A stretch of 54,833 nt of DNA, taken from Isotricha intestinalis. Lineage: Eukaryota; Ciliophora; Litostomatea; Vestibuliferida; Isotrichidae. The translations under genes were made by a program, and so were the position numbers. The stretch lies in contig JAJJLU010003553.1 in the NCBI GenBank assembly GCA_023807065.1, positions 1 to 54,833 of the forward strand. Direction: 5' to 3'. Shown here in pieces: positions 1 through 9,771 of the stretch (positions within the stretch are counted from its first letter, which is position 1; the number at the start of each line of letters is the position of its first letter). Under the pieces are notes generated by a model, which ran no database searches, was not told where the DNA came from, and saw nothing but the letters and a program-made list of their open reading frames with translations.

Positions 1-460
1 TATAATTTAGAAATTCGGATTATTCGTATTAAGGCTATTATGTAAATTACGGAATATTATTTTAATATGAAAGAAATATTAAAAAATATAAAATAAAATT
101 ATCATATATAAATTTAAACATATAAGGTAAAAATATATCAAGTAAAAATTTCATCTACGAATAATAGAAATATTCAATGAAAAAAGTTAATCAACAATTA
201 AAAATATAAATTTTTTAATTTCAGTCTGATATATTGATTTTTATTTATTTTAATAATGAAATTAATTATTTATAATAACAGAATGTTTAATAATACTTTT
301 GATTAAAAATTTATTTATATTCATGATAGATATTAATTATTCTTTAATAAAAATATTATAATTGAACAAATAAGTATAAATAAAATTATTTCATTAATGT
401 GATTATATAAATTAAATAATTGAATTCAATTATCTAAAACAATAATAATATATTAACCTT
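1..460. other. Intergenic DNA, no feature seen
   Basis: Very AT-rich sequence downstream of the M16 gene's stop. I see no open frame with protein-like composition, no telomeric repeat and no RNA gene. Confidence 0.6.
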
Positions 461-3400
461 TTAAAAATATGTTAAATTTTCTAACTCTTTAATATTATTG
501 GTTACATTATTTCTTACACTAGAATTTAAAGTATAATTTTTAGGAATTAATTTGATTGATTCATTTATTTCATTTTCAGAAATATCACTTCGATAATTAA
601 GAATTACAATTCTTTTACATAAATTAATAATATCATTTTTCACACTATTTATTATGGATTCATAAATTATTTTTTTATTTATATTTGAATTAGTTTCAGT
701 TTGAATTCCTTTAACTTTATTTATTAATTCTTCTAATTTATCATCGGAAGTATAATTTTTTCTTTTACCTTTTATTAAATATTCAGAGATTAAATCAATA
801 TTTTCACATTTACTTGAATTTTGTAATGTTTGATTAATAGCTTCATTAATGTATTTTTCTAATATTTCGGGATTATCAATTGGAGAAATTGCATAAATAA
901 TAAAATAATAAAATTTTTCAACTTTTTCAATTTTTAATTGAATATCATACACAGAGCCTTTTGTGTTTCTCATATAATGATATATTTTTTGTTGAACACA
1001 TAAAATATATATTTTATAAATATCAATGAAATCAGAAGATATTTCATACGAAACTAGAATCCTATTATTTTTATTATTATCTTCTTTGGTTTTTGTATAA
1101 TATATGAAACTCGATAATTCCGGTAATTTAACATAATAAATACTTGATGAATTATAATTATAAATTTCACTGTTATTAAAGTTTATTAATTGATATAATT
1201 TATTTGATTCAGAATATGCTTCATCATAAGATATATCTCCTAAAGATAAATAAAATAATTTTTCTTTATATTGATTCAAAACTGTGAAAAATGAATTAAA
1301 TTCAGAATATTGACAATTTAAAATATCATCAATAGAAAATAAATCAAATTTTGTAGAATTAGCAGTAATAAATTGATTGAATATTTTAATCATTTCTTCA
1401 TAATATTCTTTATAAGAATTATCCTTATTATTAGCTTTTTCTAAAACATATCTTTGTTTTAAGATATTAAAGTAATTTTCTTCAATTGGAGTTTGTAAAA
1501 AACTAAAAATATTATCATTCATTTTAGTAAAAAGGTCATTATATGTAGAAAAAGTTATTTGAATTTTATCACTAATTTTTTCAGAAAATTCTATTTTATT
1601 TCCAGTTTCTTCCCAATTCAATTGTTGAAACAAAAAGTTAAATGAATCAAAATATAAATGAAGTAAAGCATAAGAATGTGTATCATTAACTAATTGCCTA
1701 GTCATATTATGATTAAATTCAATTTGGATTAATCCTTTTATAAAAGGTAAATTAAATGATCTATCTGTTTTAAATGAAGAATAAATATTGTATTGATCTT
1801 TTATAATATATAAATCATATTTTTTACTTTTTGATGGATCATGTTCTTCATTAATGCATTTATAAGGAGATTGTAAATAACATGGTTTTACTGAAGTTGA
1901 TTTTAAAGAACTATAATTATCATTTATAGATCTTGTTTTAATTGTTTCTTCATCAACTCTTTCTATTTGGGAAAGTTTATTTAAATTATCTTCACTTATT
2001 TTATTTATTTGATATTTAATTTTATAACTATTTGTGATTTTTTCGCTTTGATTATTTATATAACTTGATGATATTGAAATATTTGAATCAATTAAAATAA
2101 AAACTTTATTTGGACTCATATTATTTAAATATTGAACACATTCATTTTGTAAATCATTATTTTCAAATGCTCCTAAAAAATTTGTAGGACCATATTTAAG
2201 ATAATTATCAATATATTTAATTAAATCATTTTTAACATTTAAATGCATATTTTCCGTAAGATTAAATTTTTGTGATTCTATTTCAATGAAATTATTAATT
2301 ATTGAATTAATATTTTTCTTTGCAACATTTATTCCAGCAAATACAGCTTCAATAACTTTATCTATATTATTTATTCCTTTATTGGTTAAATCAATTTTAA
2401 TTGAAATTAAATCTGATTTTAAATATTCATTTACTTTATAAATTTTAACATCAACACCATAATTTCTAATTGCTAAAAATGATTTTAAGGTCAAATCATT
2501 TTTATTATAACCATTAAAATAAAATTCTAATAATTTTAATATATTTGAATTTTTATCAGTCATTTCAAAATAAAATTCTATTACTCCCATTTCTCTATTT
2601 GTATTTAATGTTACAATTTGACCTAAATTCACTTGATCAAATATATAATTATCTAATGATTTATTTATAATAGTAAAATTATTTAAAAAATCAGATGAAG
2701 GAGATTTTAATTCTTTATCAAAATAATGTTGAGCTAAAGTTCTTAATTCTAAAATTGTTTGATTTCCATATAATAAAATATAAATATTTTCTGGTTTGAA
2801 AACTAATTTATAATACTCTTCTAAATATTTAGTTAGATTATCTCTATTATTTTCAAAAATTTCTTTATATCCAAGATATAAAGATTGAGTTTTTCCAAAA
2901 GGATGTTCATTTTTACAATTACTACTTAATATATCAATAAAAATATATTTAGTAAAATTAGAAGAATAAAAATTAGAACTAGAAACTTTAATTTCATTAT
3001 CAATATAATTATTATCAATTTTATTATTAAAAATATAATCAGAAACCAAATCAAGCATTTTATCAAATTGACTATGATAAATAGAAAAAACGAAATCACT
3101 ACTTTGATGATTAGAAAAAGTATAAGAAGTTCCATTAAAATTTGAAATTAATTCTTTTAAATTATTTCTATTATTTTCAGAACCACAATAAAAAGAATTA
3201 ATAGCCAATTCTCCAAATCCATCAAAAATTGAATTTAAACTACCTAATTTAGATTTAATTGCAATAGCACTTTCAATAGTATTTGGATCATTTATTAAAA
3301 TAAAATTATATTTACTTTTTTTCAATGATATAATTTCGTATTCTCTTTTATCAATTAATGGTTTTGTTATTTCAGAATTATCATATAAAATCTCAATTAA

Positions 3401-6400
3401 ATCAGGAGATGGAGGTTCAATAAATTTTTCATTTGAATTAGGAGCATATGAAAAATATTTAAGAAAATCTTCTTGAATTGTAGTATATCTTTTTAAATCA
3501 CTTGTTAAAATATTTTTTTTATTTTTTAACAATTCAACTTCTAAATTTAATAAACTATCTTTTGATAAAGCAGAATAAAGAAAAATATTTATTATTCTTG
3601 GATTATCTTTTATATTCTCGGTCATAAATTTTTTTACCCCTTTATAATTAACTCTCATTTGATTTAATGAATTTTGAAGTTGTTCATTTAAAATTTGGGA
3701 TAATCTAAATTTTAAATTTAGAACGGAAGGATTTGAAAAAGAATAATAATTAACAATTTTTTCAAAATCTTCACAAGGACTTTCTAAAGCTATTTTAGTT
3801 GTATTTTCAATGAAATTATCCATTTCAATTGGAGAATATCTTGCACTATTTATTATAATTAATAAATGATAAACATTTTCACCAGTAATAATCTTAAAGG
3901 AAGGTGAATTGCCTAAATGATGATTTTCTCTTAAATCATTGTAAAATACTTTAATTTCCATACACTGTTTAAATAAAATTAATTTTAATAAATCAATCAC
4001 ATTTGTAATTAAAAATTGATAATCTCTAATAACAACATTTTCTCTTTCATATGGATACATTGATTTAATTAAATATGACACAGAAGTTTTTTTTGGAACA
4101 ACTCTTGAATTTGAATGTTTTTTTAAATAAATATTTGGTTTTAAAGTATTATTTAAAGATTTTAATATTGTTTCTACTTGATTTCTACTAGTATCTCCTA
4201 CAATTGAAAAAGTGAAAGATGAAATTCTTTCTAATAATGAACTTAATAATTGAGTATAATTATTATAATTATATTCAAAATATCTATTTTTTGAAAAATC
4301 TAATGATTTTCTATATATTCCAGTTGTAAGAAAAATTTTTAGAATTTCATTAGCATGAGATAGTTGTCTTCCTTTAGAATCACTTGAATAAAGTGTATTT
4401 GAAATACTCTCTAAATAATATTGGTATTCTTTTTCACTTGGGATTTTAATAAAATTTTGTGAAATTTTATCAAAAATTTCTTCAATTAAATCAGAAAAAG
4501 AAGCAACTTGAATATCAATTCCATTTGTAGATAAAGAATATGAAATTGAAACACCATTTAATGTATAATTAGATAAAGAACCAAAATCATTATTATGGTT
4601 TAAAAATTCTTTAAAAAGGAATAAAATTTTACTGTCATCTTTTCCAATGTATGCAAAATTAATAGAAAGTTTAGAAGCAATAATTGGAACTTTAAAGGAT
4701 TTATCGATTTTATAAATTCCAGTATAAAGTCCTTCACCTTTAATTGTAGCTGGAATATAAGTATTATAATTATTATATTCATCTGAACTACAATTACTAG
4801 GATAATATTCATAACATGGATATACATCTTTATTAGTTTTTTTAGTTTGGAACTTTTTAATATTTGGAATAGAATATGTTTCTTTTAAAGGTCTTTTTAA
4901 TGTATTAATAAAATCTTCGTTCATTGTTGAATCTAAATAAGTAATATTATAATGTCTTGATGTTTTTGTTATTGGAGCTTTGTCAAATAAAATTTTATTT
5001 GAAAGGATTTCTTTATTGTTTGAGTTAACTATTATAACCATATTATCTATTTTTATCTCATTTAAAAATGCAGTAAATTCATCTTTTTTAATAGTTAAAT
5101 CTAAACCTATTAAGAAATTTTCATAATCTTCATTCAATAAATTTTGAACATATTTACTTGCTTCTGAATAAGAATTAACATTTTTATCAAGTTGATAAAT
5201 AAAATTTTGTTCTTGTAATTTTTTAAATTCATTTAAATAATCATTTGATATTTCATCTCCTTTTAAAAATTCGATAAATTTATAAAATTCTTCTATAACT
5301 TTATCACTTTGATTAAAGGTATCTTTCCTAAAATTAAAAGTAACTCTAAATATATCTTGTTTCCCTCCAATGGGGATAAACTCTAAATTTATACTGTTAA
5401 TCAATAAAATATCCTCAAATTTTTTCAAAAAAGAATTATCTCCCTTAAATCTTATTAAATAATTAAGTAAATTTATATGAGCTTGATTTTTAGTATTATT
5501 TTTTATTTGAAAAATAAGTGATACTAAACTAGAATTACTTCTATCATTATAATAGATTTTTCCTGTGTTATTAATAAATAAATCATTATTTATCATATCA
5601 TATTTTTTCTGATTAATCTTATTTACAAAGGAATTATAAACAAGTCTCTTTTTATAATTAAACATTTCAACTTTCTTTTGCATTACATCTAATGATATAT
5701 CAGAATATATAACCATTTTAAGTCTATTAGGATTTAAGCAATACCTCAAATATAAACTAATATTTAAAGCTAATTCATCAATATTTTCCATACTATTCAA
5801 AGTAATATTATCTCCTATTCCCCCATTATGTAAAGGATGAACAGGATTACTAATTTCATTAATCATTTCCATGAAAAAAGTTTCGCTATTATTACACATT
5901 AAATTGTCAGAATGCACAACATCAATTTGATCTTTAATATAAGTTTTATTAGGACTAGGTCTATAAATCATATATTTAAATATTTTTAAAAGCTCATTAA
6001 ATTCTTGAGTAGGTGAATTAAATGTATAAATAGATCTATCAATTGAAGTAAAAGCATTAGAAACACCTTTAACATTATTAACTTTGGTGGTGAAAAGTGA
6101 ATTATCAGGATATTTAATACTTCCACCATAAACAATATGTTGAGAAAAATGTGCAAAACCATAAATAAAATCAATATTATAACCATAAGGTGTTAAAACT
6201 GCAACACCTGAAGTTTTTATATTTGGATCATTAATTAATCCAATTATTAAACCATTTTTCAATTGAACTATTCTGCTGGAAATTTTTGTACTTTTTGGTT
6301 TAATAATTTCAGGATCATCTTTAATAACTTTAATAATTGCTTTTTGAGTTTTTTTTTCAGGATCAATATCTTTTGTTATTTCATTTAATTTTTCATCATT

Positions 6401-6664
6401 TACATTTATTTTCTCTTCTAAAATTTGGTCATTCCCTAAATCTTCTATTATATAACCTTCTGAATCTTCAATTGATTCGTCATCTTTATCTGTATCTTTT
6501 CGCTTTTCATTATTTTTCAAAAAAAAGAAAATTGACACTGATACTGCTATTATTATAATTCCAAATAAGACTGATTTTTTTCTTTTTTTTCTTCTTATTC
6601 TTAAATCTATTTCTAATGGATCCAGTACTAATATTTCATCAATTGCTTCAATTCTATTTTCCAT
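461..6664 (-). CDS. Membrane-anchored tandem insulinase-like (M16) protein, catalytic motifs degenerate
   Basis: The 2067-aa protein has a short N-terminus, a basic patch (residues 23-30), one hydrophobic helix (31-49) and an acidic linker (about 52-120). Two complete insulysin-type halves follow (about 130-1120 and 1125-2067), each about as long as a whole insulin-degrading enzyme. M16 enzymes are zinc peptidases with an inverted HxxEH motif. In half 1 the motif is H172-F-S-Q175-H176, so the catalytic Glu is Gln (codon CAA); the flanking YGGSIKYPD context clearly identifies the site. In half 2 the aligned residues read E-L-A-I-N (1152-1156), so both His and the Glu are gone. IDE-like 'NPVHPLHNGG' context after the zinc site and a Cys-containing segment opening the later part of each half support an internal duplication. 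Basic residues before the helix suggest a type II protein with the M16 body outside the cytosol. It is probably a non-catalytic binding or chaperone-like protein; fold confidence is high, function unknown. Stop is TAA. Confidence 0.88.
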   Translation of the reverse strand: MENRIEAIDEILVLDPLEIDLRIRRKKRKKSVLFGIIIIAVSVSIFFFLKNNEKRKDTDKDDESIEDSEGYIIEDLGNDQILEEKINVNDEKLNEITKDIDPEKKTQKAIIKVIKDDPEIIKPKSTKISSRIVQLKNGLIIGLINDPNIKTSGVAVLTPYGYNIDFIYGFAHFSQHIVYGGSIKYPDNSLFTTKVNNVKGVSNAFTSIDRSIYTFNSPTQEFNELLKIFKYMIYRPSPNKTYIKDQIDVVHSDNLMCNNSETFFMEMINEISNPVHPLHNGGIGDNITLNSMENIDELALNISLYLRYCLNPNRLKMVIYSDISLDVMQKKVEMFNYKKRLVYNSFVNKINQKKYDMINNDLFINNTGKIYYNDRSNSSLVSLIFQIKNNTKNQAHINLLNYLIRFKGDNSFLKKFEDILLINSINLEFIPIGGKQDIFRVTFNFRKDTFNQSDKVIEEFYKFIEFLKGDEISNDYLNEFKKLQEQNFIYQLDKNVNSYSEASKYVQNLLNEDYENFLIGLDLTIKKDEFTAFLNEIKIDNMVIIVNSNNKEILSNKILFDKAPITKTSRHYNITYLDSTMNEDFINTLKRPLKETYSIPNIKKFQTKKTNKDVYPCYEYYPSNCSSDEYNNYNTYIPATIKGEGLYTGIYKIDKSFKVPIIASKLSINFAYIGKDDSKILFLFKEFLNHNNDFGSLSNYTLNGVSISYSLSTNGIDIQVASFSDLIEEIFDKISQNFIKIPSEKEYQYYLESISNTLYSSDSKGRQLSHANEILKIFLTTGIYRKSLDFSKNRYFEYNYNNYTQLLSSLLERISSFTFSIVGDTSRNQVETILKSLNNTLKPNIYLKKHSNSRVVPKKTSVSYLIKSMYPYERENVVIRDYQFLITNVIDLLKLILFKQCMEIKVFYNDLRENHHLGNSPSFKIITGENVYHLLIIINSARYSPIEMDNFIENTTKIALESPCEDFEKIVNYYSFSNPSVLNLKFRLSQILNEQLQNSLNQMRVNYKGVKKFMTENIKDNPRIINIFLYSALSKDSLLNLEVELLKNKKNILTSDLKRYTTIQEDFLKYFSYAPNSNEKFIEPPSPDLIEILYDNSEITKPLIDKREYEIISLKKSKYNFILINDPNTIESAIAIKSKLGSLNSIFDGFGELAINSFYCGSENNRNNLKELISNFNGTSYTFSNHQSSDFVFSIYHSQFDKMLDLVSDYIFNNKIDNNYIDNEIKVSSSNFYSSNFTKYIFIDILSSNCKNEHPFGKTQSLYLGYKEIFENNRDNLTKYLEEYYKLVFKPENIYILLYGNQTILELRTLAQHYFDKELKSPSSDFLNNFTIINKSLDNYIFDQVNLGQIVTLNTNREMGVIEFYFEMTDKNSNILKLLEFYFNGYNKNDLTLKSFLAIRNYGVDVKIYKVNEYLKSDLISIKIDLTNKGINNIDKVIEAVFAGINVAKKNINSIINNFIEIESQKFNLTENMHLNVKNDLIKYIDNYLKYGPTNFLGAFENNDLQNECVQYLNNMSPNKVFILIDSNISISSSYINNQSEKITNSYKIKYQINKISEDNLNKLSQIERVDEETIKTRSINDNYSSLKSTSVKPCYLQSPYKCINEEHDPSKSKKYDLYIIKDQYNIYSSFKTDRSFNLPFIKGLIQIEFNHNMTRQLVNDTHSYALLHLYFDSFNFLFQQLNWEETGNKIEFSEKISDKIQITFSTYNDLFTKMNDNIFSFLQTPIEENYFNILKQRYVLEKANNKDNSYKEYYEEMIKIFNQFITANSTKFDLFSIDDILNCQYSEFNSFFTVLNQYKEKLFYLSLGDISYDEAYSESNKLYQLINFNNSEIYNYNSSSIYYVKLPELSSFIYYTKTKEDNNKNNRILVSYEISSDFIDIYKIYILCVQQKIYHYMRNTKGSVYDIQLKIEKVEKFYYFIIYAISPIDNPEILEKYINEAINQTLQNSSKCENIDLISEYLIKGKRKNYTSDDKLEELINKVKGIQTETNSNINKKIIYESIINSVKNDIINLCKRIVILNYRSDISENEINESIKLIPKNYTLNSSVRNNVTNNIKELENLTYF

Positions 6665-6980
6665 TTTTAATTTCCTTGTTTTTTTTATTTTTTTTAGAAA
6701 ATATTTATATCCATCATAATTTTTGATGATATTTTAATGTTTATTTTTTTTATTTAAATAGATTTTTTATGATATTTAAATTGATTATTTTAAAAAATTT
6801 ATTGATTTTTAATATAAAATTTGAAAAATTTTTATTAATTTTGTTCGGGAAAATTTAATTAAAATTTTAATATTTAAAAAAAACCCGAAATGAAAAAAAT
6901 TCATTTAAAGAAATAAATAATAATAAATTGTATTTTTAAAATAATCATTTATAACATTTTTATTTAACTTTACAATTTTT
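6665..6980. other. Intergenic spacer
   Basis: AT-rich spacer between two genes transcribed leftward; it should hold the promoter of the M16 gene and the 3' end of the B-box gene. Nothing more is recognisable. Confidence 0.5.
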
Positions 6981-8264
6981 TTATAAATCTTCTTTTTCTT
7001 CATAAGAATTATCTTCTTGTTCATTTTCAATGAAATCAACAAAATTTTTATTGTCATTATCATTACCATTTATTTTTTCATTCTCTTTTTGTGCATTTAA
7101 TAAATTATTGCTATCTTCATTTTTTTTTTCTTCTTCTTTATTATCATCTATTTCTTTCTCTTTTTCTTCTTTTTCTTCTTCTTTTTCTTCTTCTTTTTCT
7201 TCTTCTTTTTCTTCTTCATTTATTTTTTCATTTTTTCTTTTTTCTTTCACAAAATTATATAAATAATTGAGATGTGAATCTATTCCTAAAGGATTTTTGG
7301 TATTTAAATTAGTATCTAAAATTTGTTCTAATTCATCATATATTTTATTCATTTTGAAATTTATTTCTGAATAAACTCTAAATTCTAGGATATCAATTGA
7401 TTTTATATCTAAAGTATCTTCTTTTTTATTTAAAATGTTAAAATAATTTTCCATTTCTTCCTTTTTCATTTTTTTTTTCTCTTTAATGAATTTTTCATGA
7501 ATTTCTTTTAAGAATTCTTCTATTTCTTGATTAACATTATTTGTTTTTTTAATATAATTAGAAAGGATAATTTTTTCATCATCATTAATATTTTTTTCAT
7601 TAAGTTCAATATCATTTATTAATTGATTATAAATATCTAAAATTTTATTATATTTATCTTGAATTATTTTATATCTTTCATCAATATTGTGATTTTTCAT
7701 ACTTTTAGTTTTTTCTTTATGTTTATTTAGAAATTCCCTTGCAGATTTGACATTAGATAAAATTTCACTTTGTAAAGTTATAGCATATAATCTTACACTA
7801 TCTATTAAATTATCAATATTTATTTGAATTAATTTATGTGATTCATGAAATTGGTCTTCTCTACAATTATTGCAAATAAATTGTTTACAACTTCTACAAT
7901 AATTTTCAATATAATGTAATCTACATGATGGACATTTTAATTTCTCTTTTTCAATAACAAATACAGTATTTTTCCCTTCTTTTTTATTATTATTTATATT
8001 ATTTCCTTGATTAACTTTACCTGATACAATTTTTATGGTTATTTGATTTTTTTTTTTGAAATAATCTCCTACTAATTTTTCTTCATTTTCAGTAATGTCT
8101 TTATGTTGGTAATATAAAGAAATTTTCGGATTTAAAATACAAAAGGCATTTTTTGCTACTTCCTTAATGTATTTTATTTGTTTATATTGAGCAATATTTT
8201 CAATTACTTTTCTCCCTTGATATTCCATAATTACAATTAATTTCTTTTTCAAATAATTTGACAT
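6981..8264 (-). CDS. Ubiquitin-like/B-box zinc finger coiled-coil protein
   Basis: This 427-aa protein begins with a beta-rich segment (about 5-80) resembling a ubiquitin-like or PB1 fold. A zinc-binding block follows: C111-x2-C114, C123-x2-C126, C131-x2-C134, H140-x2-H143. This spacing is typical of a B-box. Residues about 150-345 are predicted coiled coil, and the C-terminus is a Glu/Lys low-complexity tail (about 345-385) encoded by a purine-rich repeat. B-box proteins usually act as protein-interaction adaptors, often in ubiquitin pathways; there is no RING here, so an E3 activity is not supported. The ubiquitin-like plus B-box architecture is, as I recall, common among AT-rich protists. 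No specific orthologue is recognised. Stop is TAA. Confidence 0.75.
   Translation of the reverse strand: MSNYLKKKLIVIMEYQGRKVIENIAQYKQIKYIKEVAKNAFCILNPKISLYYQHKDITENEEKLVGDYFKKKNQITIKIVSGKVNQGNNINNNKKEGKNTVFVIEKEKLKCPSCRLHYIENYCRSCKQFICNNCREDQFHESHKLIQINIDNLIDSVRLYAITLQSEILSNVKSAREFLNKHKEKTKSMKNHNIDERYKIIQDKYNKILDIYNQLINDIELNEKNINDDEKIILSNYIKKTNNVNQEIEEFLKEIHEKFIKEKKKMKKEEMENYFNILNKKEDTLDIKSIDILEFRVYSEINFKMNKIYDELEQILDTNLNTKNPLGIDSHLNYLYNFVKEKRKNEKINEEEKEEEKEEEKEEEKEEKEKEIDDNKEEEKKNEDSNNLLNAQKENEKINGNDNDNKNFVDFIENEQEDNSYEEKEDL
7140..7220 (-). repeat. Glu/Lys-coding purine repeat inside the B-box gene
   Basis: On the coding strand this is a repeated GAAGAAGAAAAA-type unit giving tandem EEEKE blocks. 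It is a codon-level microsatellite that is likely to vary in length between strains. Confidence 0.7.
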
Positions 8265-9771
8265 TTTTTACTTTTAATTATTATAACTGCAAAAAAATAT
8301 TTAATAAAAAAAACAATATAAGAATTAAAGAGAATCCTTTATTTCAATTATTAACCCTTAATTCATTAAAAAAGTGTAAATAAAATAATAAACAAAAAAT
8401 TAAAAAGAAAATGAGAATATATAAGAATAATTTCATCTGAATTAACATAACCTCATCAAGAATTAATTTAAATCATTAAAGTTTATATATAATTCGACCA
8501 AAAATTAATATAAAAATTTCATAAAAATAAAATTTAAATGAAATATAAGAAACAAATGAAAGAGAAATCCAAATTGTTGGATCTAATAAAAAAACCAAAT
8601 AATAAGAAAATCTGAATTCCAACGAATCCAAAAAAGAAATTTGTTTCTAGGAAAATGAACTTATTATGAATTTATGAAAATTAAAAAATTGAAGCTAAGA
8701 ATAATGGAATAGTTATTCTATTGTTTTTAAAAAAGAGATCATGATACAAAAAATTTAAAATGCCCTATTTAAGAAATTCTTTATAAAATAAGATAATCAG
8801 GAAACACTTTTTATATATCAAAAGAATAAATTTATAAATAAATAAAGGTTTTTTAATTTAGTGAATTTAAAGAAATTAGAATTTAATTGTTTTTTAATAT
8901 TTTTTAATTAATATATTTAAATTTAGCATTATTTTACTAATAAAAAAATATTGACATTATAAAAAACTTTTTTTTCTTTTTTTAATATATTAATAATATT
9001 TTTGATTAAAAAATTTAAATATCTCCTCTTTTTTAAAAGAAAAATATAGTTTAATATTGATTTGATTAAAAATCATTTAGGAAAATGTTTAAATAATTGT
9101 TATTTTTTCAATTAAAGTTTCCTCTATTTTATTATTATTATCATAATAAACATCATTTAAATCATTTCAATTTATTGATATTTAGGATAAAATCAAACAA
9201 ACAATCAGTTTTTTCCAATTTTATAATATAATTATTTCTTTTCTATTATGTTTTATAAAAGAAATCACTTTAAATTTTCATTTTTTATTTAAAATAAGAA
9301 ATAACTCTTTATCATTAAAATCATTTTCTTTTACTGTTATTAAACTAATTTTAAAAAATACTTTTCATTTAAACATTTTTGAATTAATTGGAGGGTTATA
9401 TTCAATTACATAATAAATCAATATTATTTATTTTTAAATAATCTTTGTTTACCTAAAAAATTAATTATAATTTTTTTTTTAATTTTTTTTAATTCTTCCA
9501 TTTCTTCAAAAAAAGATATTGATGTTCTCCTTTTATACATTTACATCAAATTTGATTTTTTGAAAAAGAAAATTAAATCATTTACTTTTTTGATAATCAT
9601 TTTCTTTTGATAAAATTGTGCTCTAGGATTTTAAAATAGTAAATAAAATTTGTTAAATAAAGATAATAGTTTAAACAATTTTAGATTTTTTTAATTGATT
9701 ACACAATTAATAATTGAAAAATTTTATGTACCAAATTTTATTATATTTTTCTTTAAATATATTAATTATTT
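8265..9771. other. 1.5-kb divergent intergenic region
   Basis: This lies between the leftward B-box gene and the rightward BEACH gene, so promoters for both should be here. The left-centre part contains relic-like coding sequence (separate entry). The right part, from about 8.93 kb, is T-rich, and I see no gene in it. Confidence 0.5.
8538..8911 (+). pseudogene. Possible decayed coding sequence, unknown family
   Basis: From an ATG at 8538 one frame keeps protein-like composition for about 120 codons: Glu/Lys/Asn/Ser helices, a Trp and blocks such as SKKEICF and WNSYSIVFKKEIM. It is interrupted repeatedly by TAA or TAG and at least twice by TGA. Upstream, about 8370-8530 gives a similar frame with only TAA interruptions. 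Many interrupted positions would be natural for Gln or Arg, which fits CAA to TAA and CGA to TGA decay. No family is recognised. AT-rich random DNA also gives Lys/Asn/Ile-rich frames, so this remains tentative. Confidence 0.33.
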
